From positions 1 through 43,343 of the forward strand of contig CACKPV010000006.1 of assembly GCA_902602185.1 (NCBI GenBank): a stretch of DNA of 43,343 bases. The letters are read 5' to 3'. The DNA comes from an uncultured SAR86 cluster bacterium (GTDB taxonomy: Bacteria; Pseudomonadota; Gammaproteobacteria; Magnimaribacterales; D2472). The notes below the pieces were generated by a model, which ran no database searches, was not told where the DNA came from, and was given only the letters and a program-made list of their open reading frames with translations. A program made the position numbers and the translations under genes. Of this stretch, positions 33,326 to 41,941 are shown in pieces (positions within the stretch are counted from its first letter, which is position 1; each line of letters opens with the position of its first letter).

Positions 33326-34282
33326 ATGCGATTACTTACAAACTTTTTTATAGTATGCCTTTTTCACCAACAACTTTATAGTGATGAAATTATTTTGGGT
33401 TTGGGTTCATGTCTTGATCAAGATTATCCGCAACCTATTTGGCAATCAATTAAAAAAGAAGATCTAAATTACTTTGTCTTTTTAGGTGACAATGTTTATG
33501 GAGATAGCCCTGATGGAAAGCTTGATAAATTAATATTGGCATATAAAAAGCAAAAGGAGCTGCTCCCAACTTGGTTGAAACCTGAAATGATTTTTTCTAT
33601 TTGGGATGATCATGATTTTGGATTAAATGATGGTGGTGGAAGTTTTGTAAATAAATCTGAATCTGAAAAAATATATCTGGATTTTTGGGAAGTATCAAAT
33701 ACTGATCCAAGAAGAAATAGAGACGGAATATATTACTCAAAGAAATTAAAATTATCTGATAAAACTATTAAATTAATTTTCTTAGATACAAGATTTTTTA
33801 GATCAGATTTAAAGAAAAAAAATGGGGTTTATCAAGCAAATAATGAGAACAATTCCACAATTCTAGGAGAAGATCAATGGGTATGGCTGAAGAAACAATT
33901 TCAACCATCAATAGATGCCTACATAATTTTTAGCTCTATTCAAATTCTTGCTACTGAACATAGATTTGAAAAATGGAGCAATTTCCCAACTGAAAGATCA
34001 AAATTATTAGAGTTTTTGAAAAAACAAGAGGTGCCCAAGATGCTTGTTTCAGGAGATAGACACAGGGGTGGAATTTATAAATACAATAATGGTATTATAG
34101 AGATAACAGCATCTTCACTTAACAAACCAGGTTCCGGATTTTCGGAGTTTGACTCCCTTTTAATTGGTAATACTCATAATGAAGAAAATTACGGCATTCT
34201 TAGGATAGGCAAAAATACAATTAAGGCTGAATTAAAAAATATTGAAGGTGTTATCTTGGAGAAGGCAGAATTAATCTTTTAA
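33326..34282 (+). CDS. PhoD-like metallophosphatase/phosphodiesterase, exported
   Basis: This 318-residue protein has a short signal (LLTNFFIVCLFHQQLYS). PhoD-like motifs: GLGSCLDQDYPQPIW, FVFLGDNVYGD (metal-binding Asp/Asn), IWDDHDFGLNDGG, IFLDTRFFRSD, and LVSGDRHRGGIY. The family hydrolyses phosphomono- or diesters in the periplasm or outside the cell. The protein is shorter than Bacillus PhoD and lacks its N-terminal beta domain, matching compact marine forms. It fits the phosphorus-scavenging theme. It is convergent with the next gene (17 bp). Confidence 0.9.
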   Translation: MRLLTNFFIVCLFHQQLYSDEIILGLGSCLDQDYPQPIWQSIKKEDLNYFVFLGDNVYGDSPDGKLDKLILAYKKQKELLPTWLKPEMIFSIWDDHDFGLNDGGGSFVNKSESEKIYLDFWEVSNTDPRRNRDGIYYSKKLKLSDKTIKLIFLDTRFFRSDLKKKNGVYQANNENNSTILGEDQWVWLKKQFQPSIDAYIIFSSIQILATEHRFEKWSNFPTERSKLLEFLKKQEVPKMLVSGDRHRGGIYKYNNGIIEITASSLNKPGSGFSEFDSLLIGNTHNEENYGILRIGKNTIKAELKNIEGVILEKAELIF

Positions 34283-34299
34283 TATTTGCCTTATGCGTA

Positions 34300-34713
34300 T
34301 CAATTTAAAACTAGTACTTTTCCTTTAAATTGTGTATCACAATATCCCTTGTAAAGGTTAGCTAGATAATTTTCATTATTTGATTTCAAGAATCTTACTT
34401 TCATATCACATGTTAATGAAGGGTCAATAAATCCATTATTTACTAATTGAAGATAATCGCTAAACAAACCAAAAATTACAACATCATGATGATCTTTGTT
34501 AATCGTATCAAGTACATAAATATTTGATGATTTATTTTTCACATAGCAACCAACTGAACCTATTGGACAAATTGAAGATACTTTTTCATTGTTATAAATT
34601 ACTTCGATTTCTTCAGCATCAGCTGAAAGCATTGTTTTTGCAGATTCAAATAAAGTACTAGCAGTTATATTAATTACGCTAAAAAAAGCAACAATCACAA
34701 ATATAAATTTCAT
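34300..34713 (-). CDS. Small secreted cysteine-containing protein, unknown function
   Basis: This 137-residue protein starts at ATG 34713, preceded by AGGAG; a longer frame to 34764 would read through the operator repeats. The signal peptide is MKFIFVIVAFFSVINITAS. The mature part has four cysteines (SSICPIGSVGCYV, LTCDMKV, GYCDTQF), suggesting two disulfides in the periplasm. I do not recognise the family. An unusual triple repeat overlaps its promoter, so its expression is probably tightly controlled. Confidence 0.78.
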   Translation of the reverse strand: MKFIFVIVAFFSVINITASTLFESAKTMLSADAEEIEVIYNNEKVSSICPIGSVGCYVKNKSSNIYVLDTINKDHHDVVIFGLFSDYLQLVNNGFIDPSLTCDMKVRFLKSNNENYLANLYKGYCDTQFKGKVLVLN

Positions 34714-34730
34714 GAAATTCTCCTGTTTCA

Positions 34731-34764
34731 TAAATGTAACATTTATGTTACATAAATGTAACAT
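34731..34764. promoter_or_regulatory. Triple operator: three copies of ATGTAACAT in alternating orientation
   Basis: ATGTAACAT occurs at 34734-34742, inverted (ATGTTACAT) at 34745-34753, and again direct at 34756-34764. Direct copies are exactly 22 bp apart, two helical turns. On the minus strand TTGCAA (34783-34788), a 17-bp spacer and TATGTT (34760-34765) form a promoter whose -10 lies in the repeats, as expected for a repressor site. Confidence 0.6.
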
Positions 34765-34798
34765 ATTACTTTATACGTTATTTTGCAAGTTTTTTGGG

Positions 34799-35638
34799 CT
34801 ATAAATCGCTCAATAAAAAGTTAGCGGCGTGAGTAGTCATCAATGAATTTTGGTGTCCAACACCCTCCACCACCTCTAATTTCCAACGAAAAGGTACTTC
34901 AAGTTTTTCTGCAACTGCAATATTATCCCTAAAATAAGCTAAACCTCTTTCATATCTATGTCTTCCTTGGATTTTTGCTTTACTATTATTTCTTAAATTG
35001 TCGGCATTTGGATTGACATCTTTGTCACCCAAAAGAACAGCTGCACGCAATGAAAGAAACCATTCCAATCTTTCCTGCGTTACAGGAACATCCTTGATAC
35101 CATAAGGATAATTCACATCATTAAGAAAGGTGTACCAACCAGCATTTGCCATCACTACCTTTTCAGCTCTGGCATCAACTCCAAATAATAAATATCTATG
35201 TACAAACTGAGATCCACCTGAATGACCATACATTCTGTATGTATTATCATTTAAATCAAATTTAGACTTAAAAAAGTTAAAAATTATTGATATTGAATCA
35301 CCAATGTAATTATCTGGATTTAGCAAATAACCTTCTGTTTTAGAATCAATAACAAGTGTATTAAATGATGGAAAAGAATCCTCTGAAAATTTTGGGGCAA
35401 TTACAATTATATTTTTATCAAAAGTTAGAGACTTCCAATGGTTTAAGTATCTTTCAGCAGTTCTTGAAGCACCATGAATTACAAAAAGTACCTTTGTGTC
35501 TTGATTTACTTCTTCTGGTAAATAGTAAAACACTTCGATATCGGGTTTATTCCAAGCACTAAAAGTAAAGTTTTCCTCGGAGTAAATAGTTTGTGTAAAA
35601 AAAATAAAAACTATTAAAAAATTTAGTTTAATATTCAT
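34799..35638 (-). CDS. Exported alpha/beta hydrolase (depolymerase/esterase-like)
   Basis: This 279-residue protein starts at ATG 35638, which gives a proper signal peptide (MNIKLNFLIVFIFFTQTIYS); earlier in-frame ATGs add a non-signal extension. Fold motifs: VLFVIHGASRTAERYL (oxyanion HG), the nucleophile elbow YGHSGGSQFVHRY, the acid region LLGDKDVNP, and the catalytic His in VEGVGHQNS. It resembles polyester depolymerase/feruloyl-esterase-like hydrolases, but the substrate is unknown. It is divergent from the CinA-fusion gene with 39 bp between starts. Confidence 0.85.
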   Translation of the reverse strand: MNIKLNFLIVFIFFTQTIYSEENFTFSAWNKPDIEVFYYLPEEVNQDTKVLFVIHGASRTAERYLNHWKSLTFDKNIIVIAPKFSEDSFPSFNTLVIDSKTEGYLLNPDNYIGDSISIIFNFFKSKFDLNDNTYRMYGHSGGSQFVHRYLLFGVDARAEKVVMANAGWYTFLNDVNYPYGIKDVPVTQERLEWFLSLRAAVLLGDKDVNPNADNLRNNSKAKIQGRHRYERGLAYFRDNIAVAEKLEVPFRWKLEVVEGVGHQNSLMTTHAANFLLSDL

Positions 35639-35677
35639 ATATGCATAATAAATCATAATTATTACAAATTTAGGATA

Positions 35678-36790
35678 ATGAGCAAAGATCATCGAACTTT
35701 AATAAAAAAAATTCATCAATCTGATTATAAATTTTGTATTTCTTTAAGTGGTGGTGGCACTAACCTTGCCTCTTCATTATTATCGGTTCCAGGTGCTAGT
35801 AATTCAATTCTTGAGGTTTTTGTTCCCTACTCAAGAGAATCTATACAAATTTTTTTAAATAAAATCCCAGATCATTATTGCTCACTTGAAACTACACTTA
35901 ACATGGCATCAATGTCATTTAAAAAAACACAAGAGCTCACGAAAGAGAATCATGATAAAGATGTAAAAATTTTCGGTATTGGAATAACAGCTAGTTTAAA
36001 AACAATTGATAAAAAGAAAGGTGGGCATAGATTTTATATCGTGTCTCATAATGCTGAACAAACAACTTTAATAAGCTGTAACTTACAAAATAACATGCGT
36101 TCAAGGATAGAGGAGGAGGAACTTCTTTCAGAAATGATTCTAAAATTAATTGCTAATAATTGTAATATTAAAACTGATTTTCCCGAGATTCCTGAGGGTT
36201 TCAAAATTCACACAACTGAAGCAGAACCATTGTGGTCAGATCTTCTAGCAAACAAACTTGATTTTGTATCTAACACTAAAAATAAGCCTGAGTTAATTTT
36301 TCCAGGTTCATTTAATCCTCTGCATGAAGGTCATAAAAAAATGAAAACTATTGCTGAAGAAAAAACTGGAATGGATTTATTTTATGAGATTTGTATTAAA
36401 AATGTTGACAAGCCTCCCCTCACCTTTTATCAAATTAAAAAAACTATTTCACAATTTGATTCCAGCCAGTGGGTCTTGACCACAAAAGGTCGTTTTTTTG
36501 AAAAAGCAAAACTCTTTCCTAATTCCATCTTCGTAATTGGTTTTGACACTCTCAATAGAATGCTTGATGAAAAATACTATGCTTCAAAAAAAGATATGTT
36601 GGAGAAATTAGATGTATTTAATGACTTTAATAATTCCTTCTTAGTGTTTGGTAGAAAAGATCTTAATGTTTTTAGATCAATGAAGGACATCAGCATACCT
36701 AGTCATATCAAAAAAAGATTTAGTGGATTTGGAGAAAAAGAATTCAGAGATGATGTTTCATCATCAGCATTAAGAAAAAAATATCTTTGA
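35678..36790 (+). CDS. CinA-like domain fused to a nucleotidyltransferase (NMNAT-like) domain
   Basis: This is a 370-residue two-domain protein. Residues about 15-170 resemble the CinA C-terminal (pyridine-nucleotide amidase) domain: SLSGGGTNLASSLLSVPGAS with VFVPYS, then FGIGITASL. Residues about 205-370 are a cytidylyltransferase-like Rossmann domain: LIFPGSFNPLHEGHKKM with His216 and His219 of the H-x-G-H motif, and a C-terminal SSSALRKKY equivalent to I-S-S-T-x-x-R. The pair suggests deamidation of NMN and adenylylation in NAD recycling, which is inference. The CinA ESCTGG active-site stretch is altered to LSGGGTN, so amidase activity is uncertain. It is convergent with bL33. Confidence 0.85.
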   Translation: MSKDHRTLIKKIHQSDYKFCISLSGGGTNLASSLLSVPGASNSILEVFVPYSRESIQIFLNKIPDHYCSLETTLNMASMSFKKTQELTKENHDKDVKIFGIGITASLKTIDKKKGGHRFYIVSHNAEQTTLISCNLQNNMRSRIEEEELLSEMILKLIANNCNIKTDFPEIPEGFKIHTTEAEPLWSDLLANKLDFVSNTKNKPELIFPGSFNPLHEGHKKMKTIAEEKTGMDLFYEICIKNVDKPPLTFYQIKKTISQFDSSQWVLTTKGRFFEKAKLFPNSIFVIGFDTLNRMLDEKYYASKKDMLEKLDVFNDFNNSFLVFGRKDLNVFRSMKDISIPSHIKKRFSGFGEKEFRDDVSSSALRKKYL

Positions 36791-36792
36791 AC

Positions 36793-36990
36793 TTACTTAC
36801 TATGTGGTGGTAATTTTGCTTCAACAAACCATTCATGAACCCTTTTAACAGGATTGAATTTTTTCATTCTTAATTTTGTATTCTCTAAGATAAATTTTCG
36901 AGTTTTGACCACGGTATAGTGATACGTGTGATGGTCTCTCGATTCAGTTTCAGGGATTAAATATACTTTAGTTTGTTTTTTATCAGCCAT
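36793..36990 (-). CDS. rpmG: Ribosomal protein bL33, variant
   Basis: This 65-residue protein aligns with bL33: KVYLIPETE...YHYTVVKTRK corresponds to KIKLVSSAG...HFYTTTKNKR, and LRMKKFNPVKRVHEWFVEAKL corresponds to [21 protein letters not shown] of E. coli. It is the zinc-free type with no Cys. It differs by an insertion of about four residues (SRDHHT region) and a C-terminal tail (PPHSK). The usual partner gene rpmB (bL28) is not next to it. It has its own -10-like site upstream. Confidence 0.85.
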   Translation of the reverse strand: MADKKQTKVYLIPETESRDHHTYHYTVVKTRKFILENTKLRMKKFNPVKRVHEWFVEAKLPPHSK

Positions 36991-37001
36991 ACTAGTGATG
37001 C

Positions 37002-37007
37002 ATTATA
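37002..37007 (-). promoter_or_regulatory. Candidate -10 element for bL33
   Basis: On the minus strand, TATAAT lies 11 bases before the bL33 ATG, within the 45-bp gap after glucokinase. The -35 region is poor. It suggests a short leader and transcription independent of the sugar operon. Confidence 0.4.
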
Positions 37008-37035
37008 CACAAGATATCTATATACATAAGTTTTT

Positions 37036-37947
37036 TTAAATATTCTTATTTGCAAAAACAAGTAAGCCATATAAGCATGTAAATTCTTGATCAATAATAT
37101 CAACAGAAATTTTTTCTAATATTTCGATATAAGCTTTACTTGTATGTTCTTCAAAAGTTCTTTTGAATTTACTCTTATCAATAAGTGGTTTTAACGAACG
37201 TACTAGGGATCCGGCAAGTTTTATACCATTACCTGATAAATACATTAATCCTATTTGAGACAGAAACTTTGCAAAGACCTCAATAAAAAAATTAACTACC
37301 AGTGATGCATGAGAGTCACCAGTCTCATATAAATCTAAAATCTGCTCAGCTAGAATTCTCTTGCCAGTTTGAAATTCATACAAATTTGATAAACCAGTAC
37401 CACTAATTAAATCTTCAAGTTTAGTGAATTGATGATCTTCAAATCTAGAATGCTTCAAAAACCCACTTAACATAATATCGGTATTTCCAATTTCTGATGA
37501 AATTATATTCTGATCTCCTGCTCTAACAGCCATACCCAATCCTGTTCCAGGTCCTAAAATCAAAGAAGTCTCATTAAATTTTTTTCCTTTCTTAACATTT
37601 GTAAAATTCCCTTTCTTTAATGATGGAATACAATAAGCAATTGCTTCCCAATCATTTAATAAAAAACAATTTTCTAAATGTAATTTTTTCTTAATTGTTT
37701 TTGAGCAAATTCTAAAATTACGATTCGTCATACTTATAGAATCATTTACTTTAGGCCCTGCTACGGAAAAAATTATATTTTTAATATTTTTTGATTCTAT
37801 TAAATTTTTAATAAATGTATCAAAGGATTTGAGAGATTCTAACTTAGATTTTTGAGCTCCAAAAAATTCATTTTTACCAATTCTAGTAAAAGCATACCTA
37901 ATATTAGTTCCTCCTATATCCACGAGCAAAGTATCTGGATTTAACAC
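37036..37947 (-). CDS. glk: Glucokinase
   Basis: This 303-residue protein phosphorylates glucose with ATP. It has the phosphate-1 motif LLVDIGGTNIRYAF at the N-terminus, the FLLNDWEAIAYCIPSL segment with the catalytic Asp (family NDFEA), the adenosine/phosphate-2 motif LILGPGTGLGMAV, and the SSEIGNTD segment in place of the usual E-G-G-H. The start is GTG at 37947, overlapping the GH3 gene end by 7 bp. It is the last sugar gene in the pyk-symporter-GH3-glk string and fits cytoplasmic capture of glucose released by GH3. Confidence 0.92.
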   Translation of the reverse strand: MLNPDTLLVDIGGTNIRYAFTRIGKNEFFGAQKSKLESLKSFDTFIKNLIESKNIKNIIFSVAGPKVNDSISMTNRNFRICSKTIKKKLHLENCFLLNDWEAIAYCIPSLKKGNFTNVKKGKKFNETSLILGPGTGLGMAVRAGDQNIISSEIGNTDIMLSGFLKHSRFEDHQFTKLEDLISGTGLSNLYEFQTGKRILAEQILDLYETGDSHASLVVNFFIEVFAKFLSQIGLMYLSGNGIKLAGSLVRSLKPLIDKSKFKRTFEEHTSKAYIEILEKISVDIIDQEFTCLYGLLVFANKNI

Positions 37948-40376
37948 TTAATGACTCTTTTAGACTTTCTTTGATTATTGATAGTTATCTTGTTGACATC
38001 AATGTTCCATGATCCATTAGTCATCAACATAAAGGGGCTATCTACTTTAGTTAAATCTAAACCTCTTTTTTCAAGACATTTAAAACTAATATCAACTTCA
38101 ATCCATTCACTGGATATAGAGTTATTGACTAAGTCATTAATTTGAAATGCACCATTACAGTTATTTCCACAAGTCGCAACTACAAATAAAGGGTTTTTTG
38201 AGATTTTATTTATCCTCATATTTATACTTAAATATGGTGAAGAAAAATTTGAAAAATCAAAGACGGTTGGAAGATAGATGCCCCATGCATTTAAGCGTTC
38301 GCCTTTTTTAAAAATAATATTCCTTGTGTCATATTGTTGTTTGAAGTTAATCCTTCTCAAAGAAATATTTTTCATATCACTCTCAAAGATATTGCCATTA
38401 ACTATGCTAGGCAAGTTGTTGTTTTCAATAATAAATTCATTGGAGTTTTGAAGTGTCGAGCCTTCAAAGATTATCAAATTATCAATGCTTTTTTGAATCT
38501 TTTGTTCTTCAACTAAATCCATAAAAGTTGAGTCGGAGTATGTTAAGCCATAACCAAATGGAAATAGGTGATCAGATAGAGGATCAGAAGAATTCAAAAC
38601 AGTTTGATTGTTCTTTTTCGGCCAACTAAAAGAAAGTTTTCCAGTAAAATTTTTGTAAATTTCTCCATTCTTTAAAAAAATGACATCTGAAATTCCCTCA
38701 ACCATTTGTCCAGGCAACCATGCTGTAAGAAGGCTTTCAGATAGATTCAATTCCTCATTAATAACAAGAGGTCTGCCAGTAAGAAAGATGGAGGCTATTG
38801 GCACTCCCTCATTTTTTAACTTTTGCATCCCTTTAAGATAGTTAAAATCGGAAGAGTTAAAACTAACATCATCAACATCGCCAAAAAATTCTGCGTATGG
38901 ATTCTCACCAAATACTGCAATTACAACATCTGGTTTTTTTTCATAATTACCCCTTTGCGAAAACTCAACTGACCCACCTGATTCAATGATCACCTCAGCT
39001 AATGCTTCGTATATGTTTTTTACCCCAGGAAAATCAGCATTATCTAATTCAGTACCTTGCCACGTTATTGTCCATCCCCCCATTTGATTCATGATATTTA
39101 TTGCTGCATCACCGATAATGAGAAAGTGCTGGCTGGGATCTAAAGGTAAAAGTGAATTATTATTTTTTAAAAGAACTAAAGATTTTGAAACTGCCTCTCT
39201 GGCAATTTCTTTGTGAGCATTTGAACCAACATAATTTTTATAATTATGAGGTTTTCTTCCGTCGAGAAGGCCTAGTCTGAGTTTTACATGAAGAATTCTT
39301 TGAACAGCTTCATCAAGACGTTCCATTAAAATATCTCCTGATTTAACTGCTCGCACAGTATTTGTGTATAACTCTTTCCATTCATCAGGAGCCATATAAA
39401 TATCAACTCCAGCATTAAATGATTGAGGACAATTAGCATTTGTACAGCCTGGGACCTCTCCATGTCCATTCCAATCCCCAACTACCAGCCCTTCAAATTG
39501 CATTTCATTTCTTAAAACATCAGTTAAAAGATACTCATAGCCATGCAATTTTTTTCCGTTCCAAGAATTAAAACTGGCCATAATTGATTGAACACATGCA
39601 TTAATGGCAGCATAGTAAGGCACTCCATGGATATTTTTTAATCCAGATTCATTTATTCTTGTGTCTCCCTTATCAATACCCTTAAAAGTTCCACCATCTC
39701 CAATAAAATGTTTTGCAGTTGCCATAATATGGTTCTCATCAAGAAAATTTTCTTCCTCTCCTTGAAATCCTTTTATAAAAGCTTCTCCAATATCAGAGAC
39801 TAATTTTGGGTTCTCTGAAAATCCTTCATATGTTCTTCCCCATGTATCATTTTGAGGAACAGTAACGGTAGGTGCAAAAGTCCATATTATCCCTGTAGAA
39901 AGAACTTCTCTTGCTACTGATCTTGCAATTCGATAAATCAAATCAGTATCTTGAGTTGCTCCAAGACCAATATTATGAGGAAAAACAGTTGCTCCAATAA
40001 CATTGCTATGGCCATGGACAGCATCTGTACCCCAAATAATTGGAATTATTTGATTGTTAATTACTGGTGAAGCATTATAAAAATCTTCACTTAATTTCTG
40101 CCAATCTGCTACTGAGCTATTTTTAGAATTGTTAGGCCAACTTCCTCCCCCATTTAAGATTGATCCTAAATTATATTTTTTTGCTTCTTCTGGTGTTACA
40201 TGTTGTATGTCTGGCATTATGATCTGACCAACTTTTTCTCTCAATGTCATTGAAGAAATAATGTTATTAATTCTTACAATGTCACTATCTTGTTTGCATA
40301 CAAACTCATTTGACCAATCAGTTTGAGCTGGAATAAATGGTGCAATAAGAAAAAAAACTAAAAAGTAATGTTTCAT
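37941..40376 (-). CDS. Exported GH3 exo-beta-glucanase/beta-glucosidase
   Basis: This 811-residue glycoside hydrolase family 3 enzyme has a signal peptide (MKHYFLVFFLIAPFIPAQ). The GH3 N-domain shows GTDAVHGHSNVIGATVFPHN, AKHFIGDGGT and the nucleophile motif GLVVGDWNGHGEVPGC (Asp about residue 301). The second domain shows LLKNNNSLLPLD and the C-terminal glycine-rich FPFGYGLTYSD. A further region of about 170 residues looks like a beta-sandwich, as in marine ExoP-type exo-1,3/1,4-beta-glucanases. It releases glucose from beta-glucans or oligosaccharides. ATG at 40376 overlaps the symporter stop by one base (TAATG); TTG 40382 is an alternative. Confidence 0.94.
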   Translation of the reverse strand: MKHYFLVFFLIAPFIPAQTDWSNEFVCKQDSDIVRINNIISSMTLREKVGQIIMPDIQHVTPEEAKKYNLGSILNGGGSWPNNSKNSSVADWQKLSEDFYNASPVINNQIIPIIWGTDAVHGHSNVIGATVFPHNIGLGATQDTDLIYRIARSVAREVLSTGIIWTFAPTVTVPQNDTWGRTYEGFSENPKLVSDIGEAFIKGFQGEEENFLDENHIMATAKHFIGDGGTFKGIDKGDTRINESGLKNIHGVPYYAAINACVQSIMASFNSWNGKKLHGYEYLLTDVLRNEMQFEGLVVGDWNGHGEVPGCTNANCPQSFNAGVDIYMAPDEWKELYTNTVRAVKSGDILMERLDEAVQRILHVKLRLGLLDGRKPHNYKNYVGSNAHKEIAREAVSKSLVLLKNNNSLLPLDPSQHFLIIGDAAINIMNQMGGWTITWQGTELDNADFPGVKNIYEALAEVIIESGGSVEFSQRGNYEKKPDVVIAVFGENPYAEFFGDVDDVSFNSSDFNYLKGMQKLKNEGVPIASIFLTGRPLVINEELNLSESLLTAWLPGQMVEGISDVIFLKNGEIYKNFTGKLSFSWPKKNNQTVLNSSDPLSDHLFPFGYGLTYSDSTFMDLVEEQKIQKSIDNLIIFEGSTLQNSNEFIIENNNLPSIVNGNIFESDMKNISLRRINFKQQYDTRNIIFKKGERLNAWGIYLPTVFDFSNFSSPYLSINMRINKISKNPLFVVATCGNNCNGAFQINDLVNNSISSEWIEVDISFKCLEKRGLDLTKVDSPFMLMTNGSWNIDVNKITINNQRKSKRVIKC

Positions 40377-41932
40377 TACCAAAGACTTATATAAATAATT
40401 GCGAGAAAAAAGATTACAACAAGTGTATTAATATTAAAGCTGGATGATGTTGAAAAATTAACAGTTGAAAGATCAACTGCTTTTGTATTTATACCTGCTC
40501 CCTGAATGAGAACTGTTAGATAGCATGCCAATCCAGATGAAATAAATACAACTGCCATTCTATGAATAAATGGAAAATCAGGAAAATAGAAAAAGATAAA
40601 TATCGACAACAATAACGAGGTGAATGCCGCACCAAGCACAGAAAGAGTTGTGGCTTTTCTCCAAAATAGCGCAACAAGAAAAATTACCAAAATCCCAGGT
40701 GTAAAAAATCCAGTAAAGTTTTGAATGTACTGAAATGCAGATTCTAAACTACCTAAAAGAGGTGTAGCTGCAAATACAGCAATTATAAGAGCAATAACCG
40801 AAGTTGTTCTACCAATGCTTACTAGGGTAGCATCAGAGGAGTTTGCTCTAAAACTCCTATACACATCCATTGTAAAGATTGTACTTATGCTATTTGTCAT
40901 GGATGCCAATGAAGATACAATTGCTGCGACTAAAGCTGCAAAAGTTAAACCTAGAAGGCCATTAGGAAGTAAAGTCATCATTGTTGGATATGCTTGATCT
41001 GATTTTTCTAGGACAGGAAATAGTACTGCAGCACAAATTCCAGGTAAGACTATTACTAACGGCATAAGTAGTTTTAGATATGCTGCAAACATAACACCTT
41101 TTTGAGCCTCAGGAAGGGATTTAGCACCTAAAGCTCTTTGAGTTATGTACTGATTAAATCCCCAATATGCAAAGTGAGCAATCCATAAACCTCCTAAAAG
41201 CACCCAAACTCCAGGCAAGTCAGAATATGAGGGATTATCCTCAGATAAGATCATATCAAATTTGTCTGGAACAGCTTGAAAGACAGTAATTAAGCCATTT
41301 CCAATATAACCATCTCCAATTTTTTGAAGGGCAATAAAAGATACAGCTAACCCCCCAAAAATTAAAAGAACGACCTGAATTATGTCTGTTAAAGCAACAG
41401 CTTTAAGGCCTCCCCAAAGTGAGTATGCCAAAGACAATAATGCTAACAAAACAAGTCCATAAAAAGTCTCTAAGCCTGTAAGAGTATTTATAGCTAGGGA
41501 CCCAAGCCATAAAACAGATGTAAGATTTATAAATACATAAACTGCCAACCAAAAAAAAGCAAGAACTAGACTGACTCTTTTATCAAAGCGCTGCTCAAGA
41601 AATTGTGGCATTGTGTAAATTTGTTTTTTTAGGAATAAAGGTAAAAAGTACTTTGCCATTACGATTAAAGCAATTGCCGCAGTCAACTCATATGTTGCAA
41701 TAGCCATTCCCACAACAAACCCTTGCCCCGACATACCAATTATTTGTTCTGCAGAAATATTTGCTGCTATCAAAGAGGCACCTATTGCCCACCATGGAAG
41801 TGATCTTCCTGCTAAAAAATAGTCCTCTGGACTTCTTTGTTTATTTCCTTGTCTAGATACATAAGATGCAATCGCAATTATTCCAAAACAATAAATTCCT
41901 AAAATTGCAAAATCAAGATTATTAAAATACAT
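40376..41932 (-). CDS. Sodium/sugar symporter, SSS family (SGLT-like)
   Basis: This 518-residue protein has about 14 membrane helices. SSS/SGLT motifs: PEDYFLAGRSLPWWAIGASLIAANISAEQIIGMSGQG (given in part: YFLAGRSLPWWAIGASL and ANISAEQIIGMSG), YSLWGGLKAVALTDIIQV, and YWGFNQYITQRALGAKSL. These closely follow the Vibrio SGLT pattern, so glucose or galactose is the likely substrate. AGGGG lies upstream of the ATG, 9 bp after the pyruvate kinase stop. It sits between pyruvate kinase and the GH3 enzyme, which argues for glucose import. Confidence 0.93.
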   Translation of the reverse strand: MYFNNLDFAILGIYCFGIIAIASYVSRQGNKQRSPEDYFLAGRSLPWWAIGASLIAANISAEQIIGMSGQGFVVGMAIATYELTAAIALIVMAKYFLPLFLKKQIYTMPQFLEQRFDKRVSLVLAFFWLAVYVFINLTSVLWLGSLAINTLTGLETFYGLVLLALLSLAYSLWGGLKAVALTDIIQVVLLIFGGLAVSFIALQKIGDGYIGNGLITVFQAVPDKFDMILSEDNPSYSDLPGVWVLLGGLWIAHFAYWGFNQYITQRALGAKSLPEAQKGVMFAAYLKLLMPLVIVLPGICAAVLFPVLEKSDQAYPTMMTLLPNGLLGLTFAALVAAIVSSLASMTNSISTIFTMDVYRSFRANSSDATLVSIGRTTSVIALIIAVFAATPLLGSLESAFQYIQNFTGFFTPGILVIFLVALFWRKATTLSVLGAAFTSLLLSIFIFFYFPDFPFIHRMAVVFISSGLACYLTVLIQGAGINTKAVDLSTVNFSTSSSFNINTLVVIFFLAIIYISLW

Positions 41933-41941
41933 ACCTTTCCC

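Noticed and set aside
34714-34764. Extended N-terminus of the small Cys protein
   Set aside because: The added codons come from the operator repeats; AGGAG and the signal peptide point to ATG 34713.
34731-34764. Short CRISPR-like repeat
   Set aside because: Units are 9 bp, alternate in orientation and have 2-bp gaps; this is an operator pattern, and no cas genes are present.
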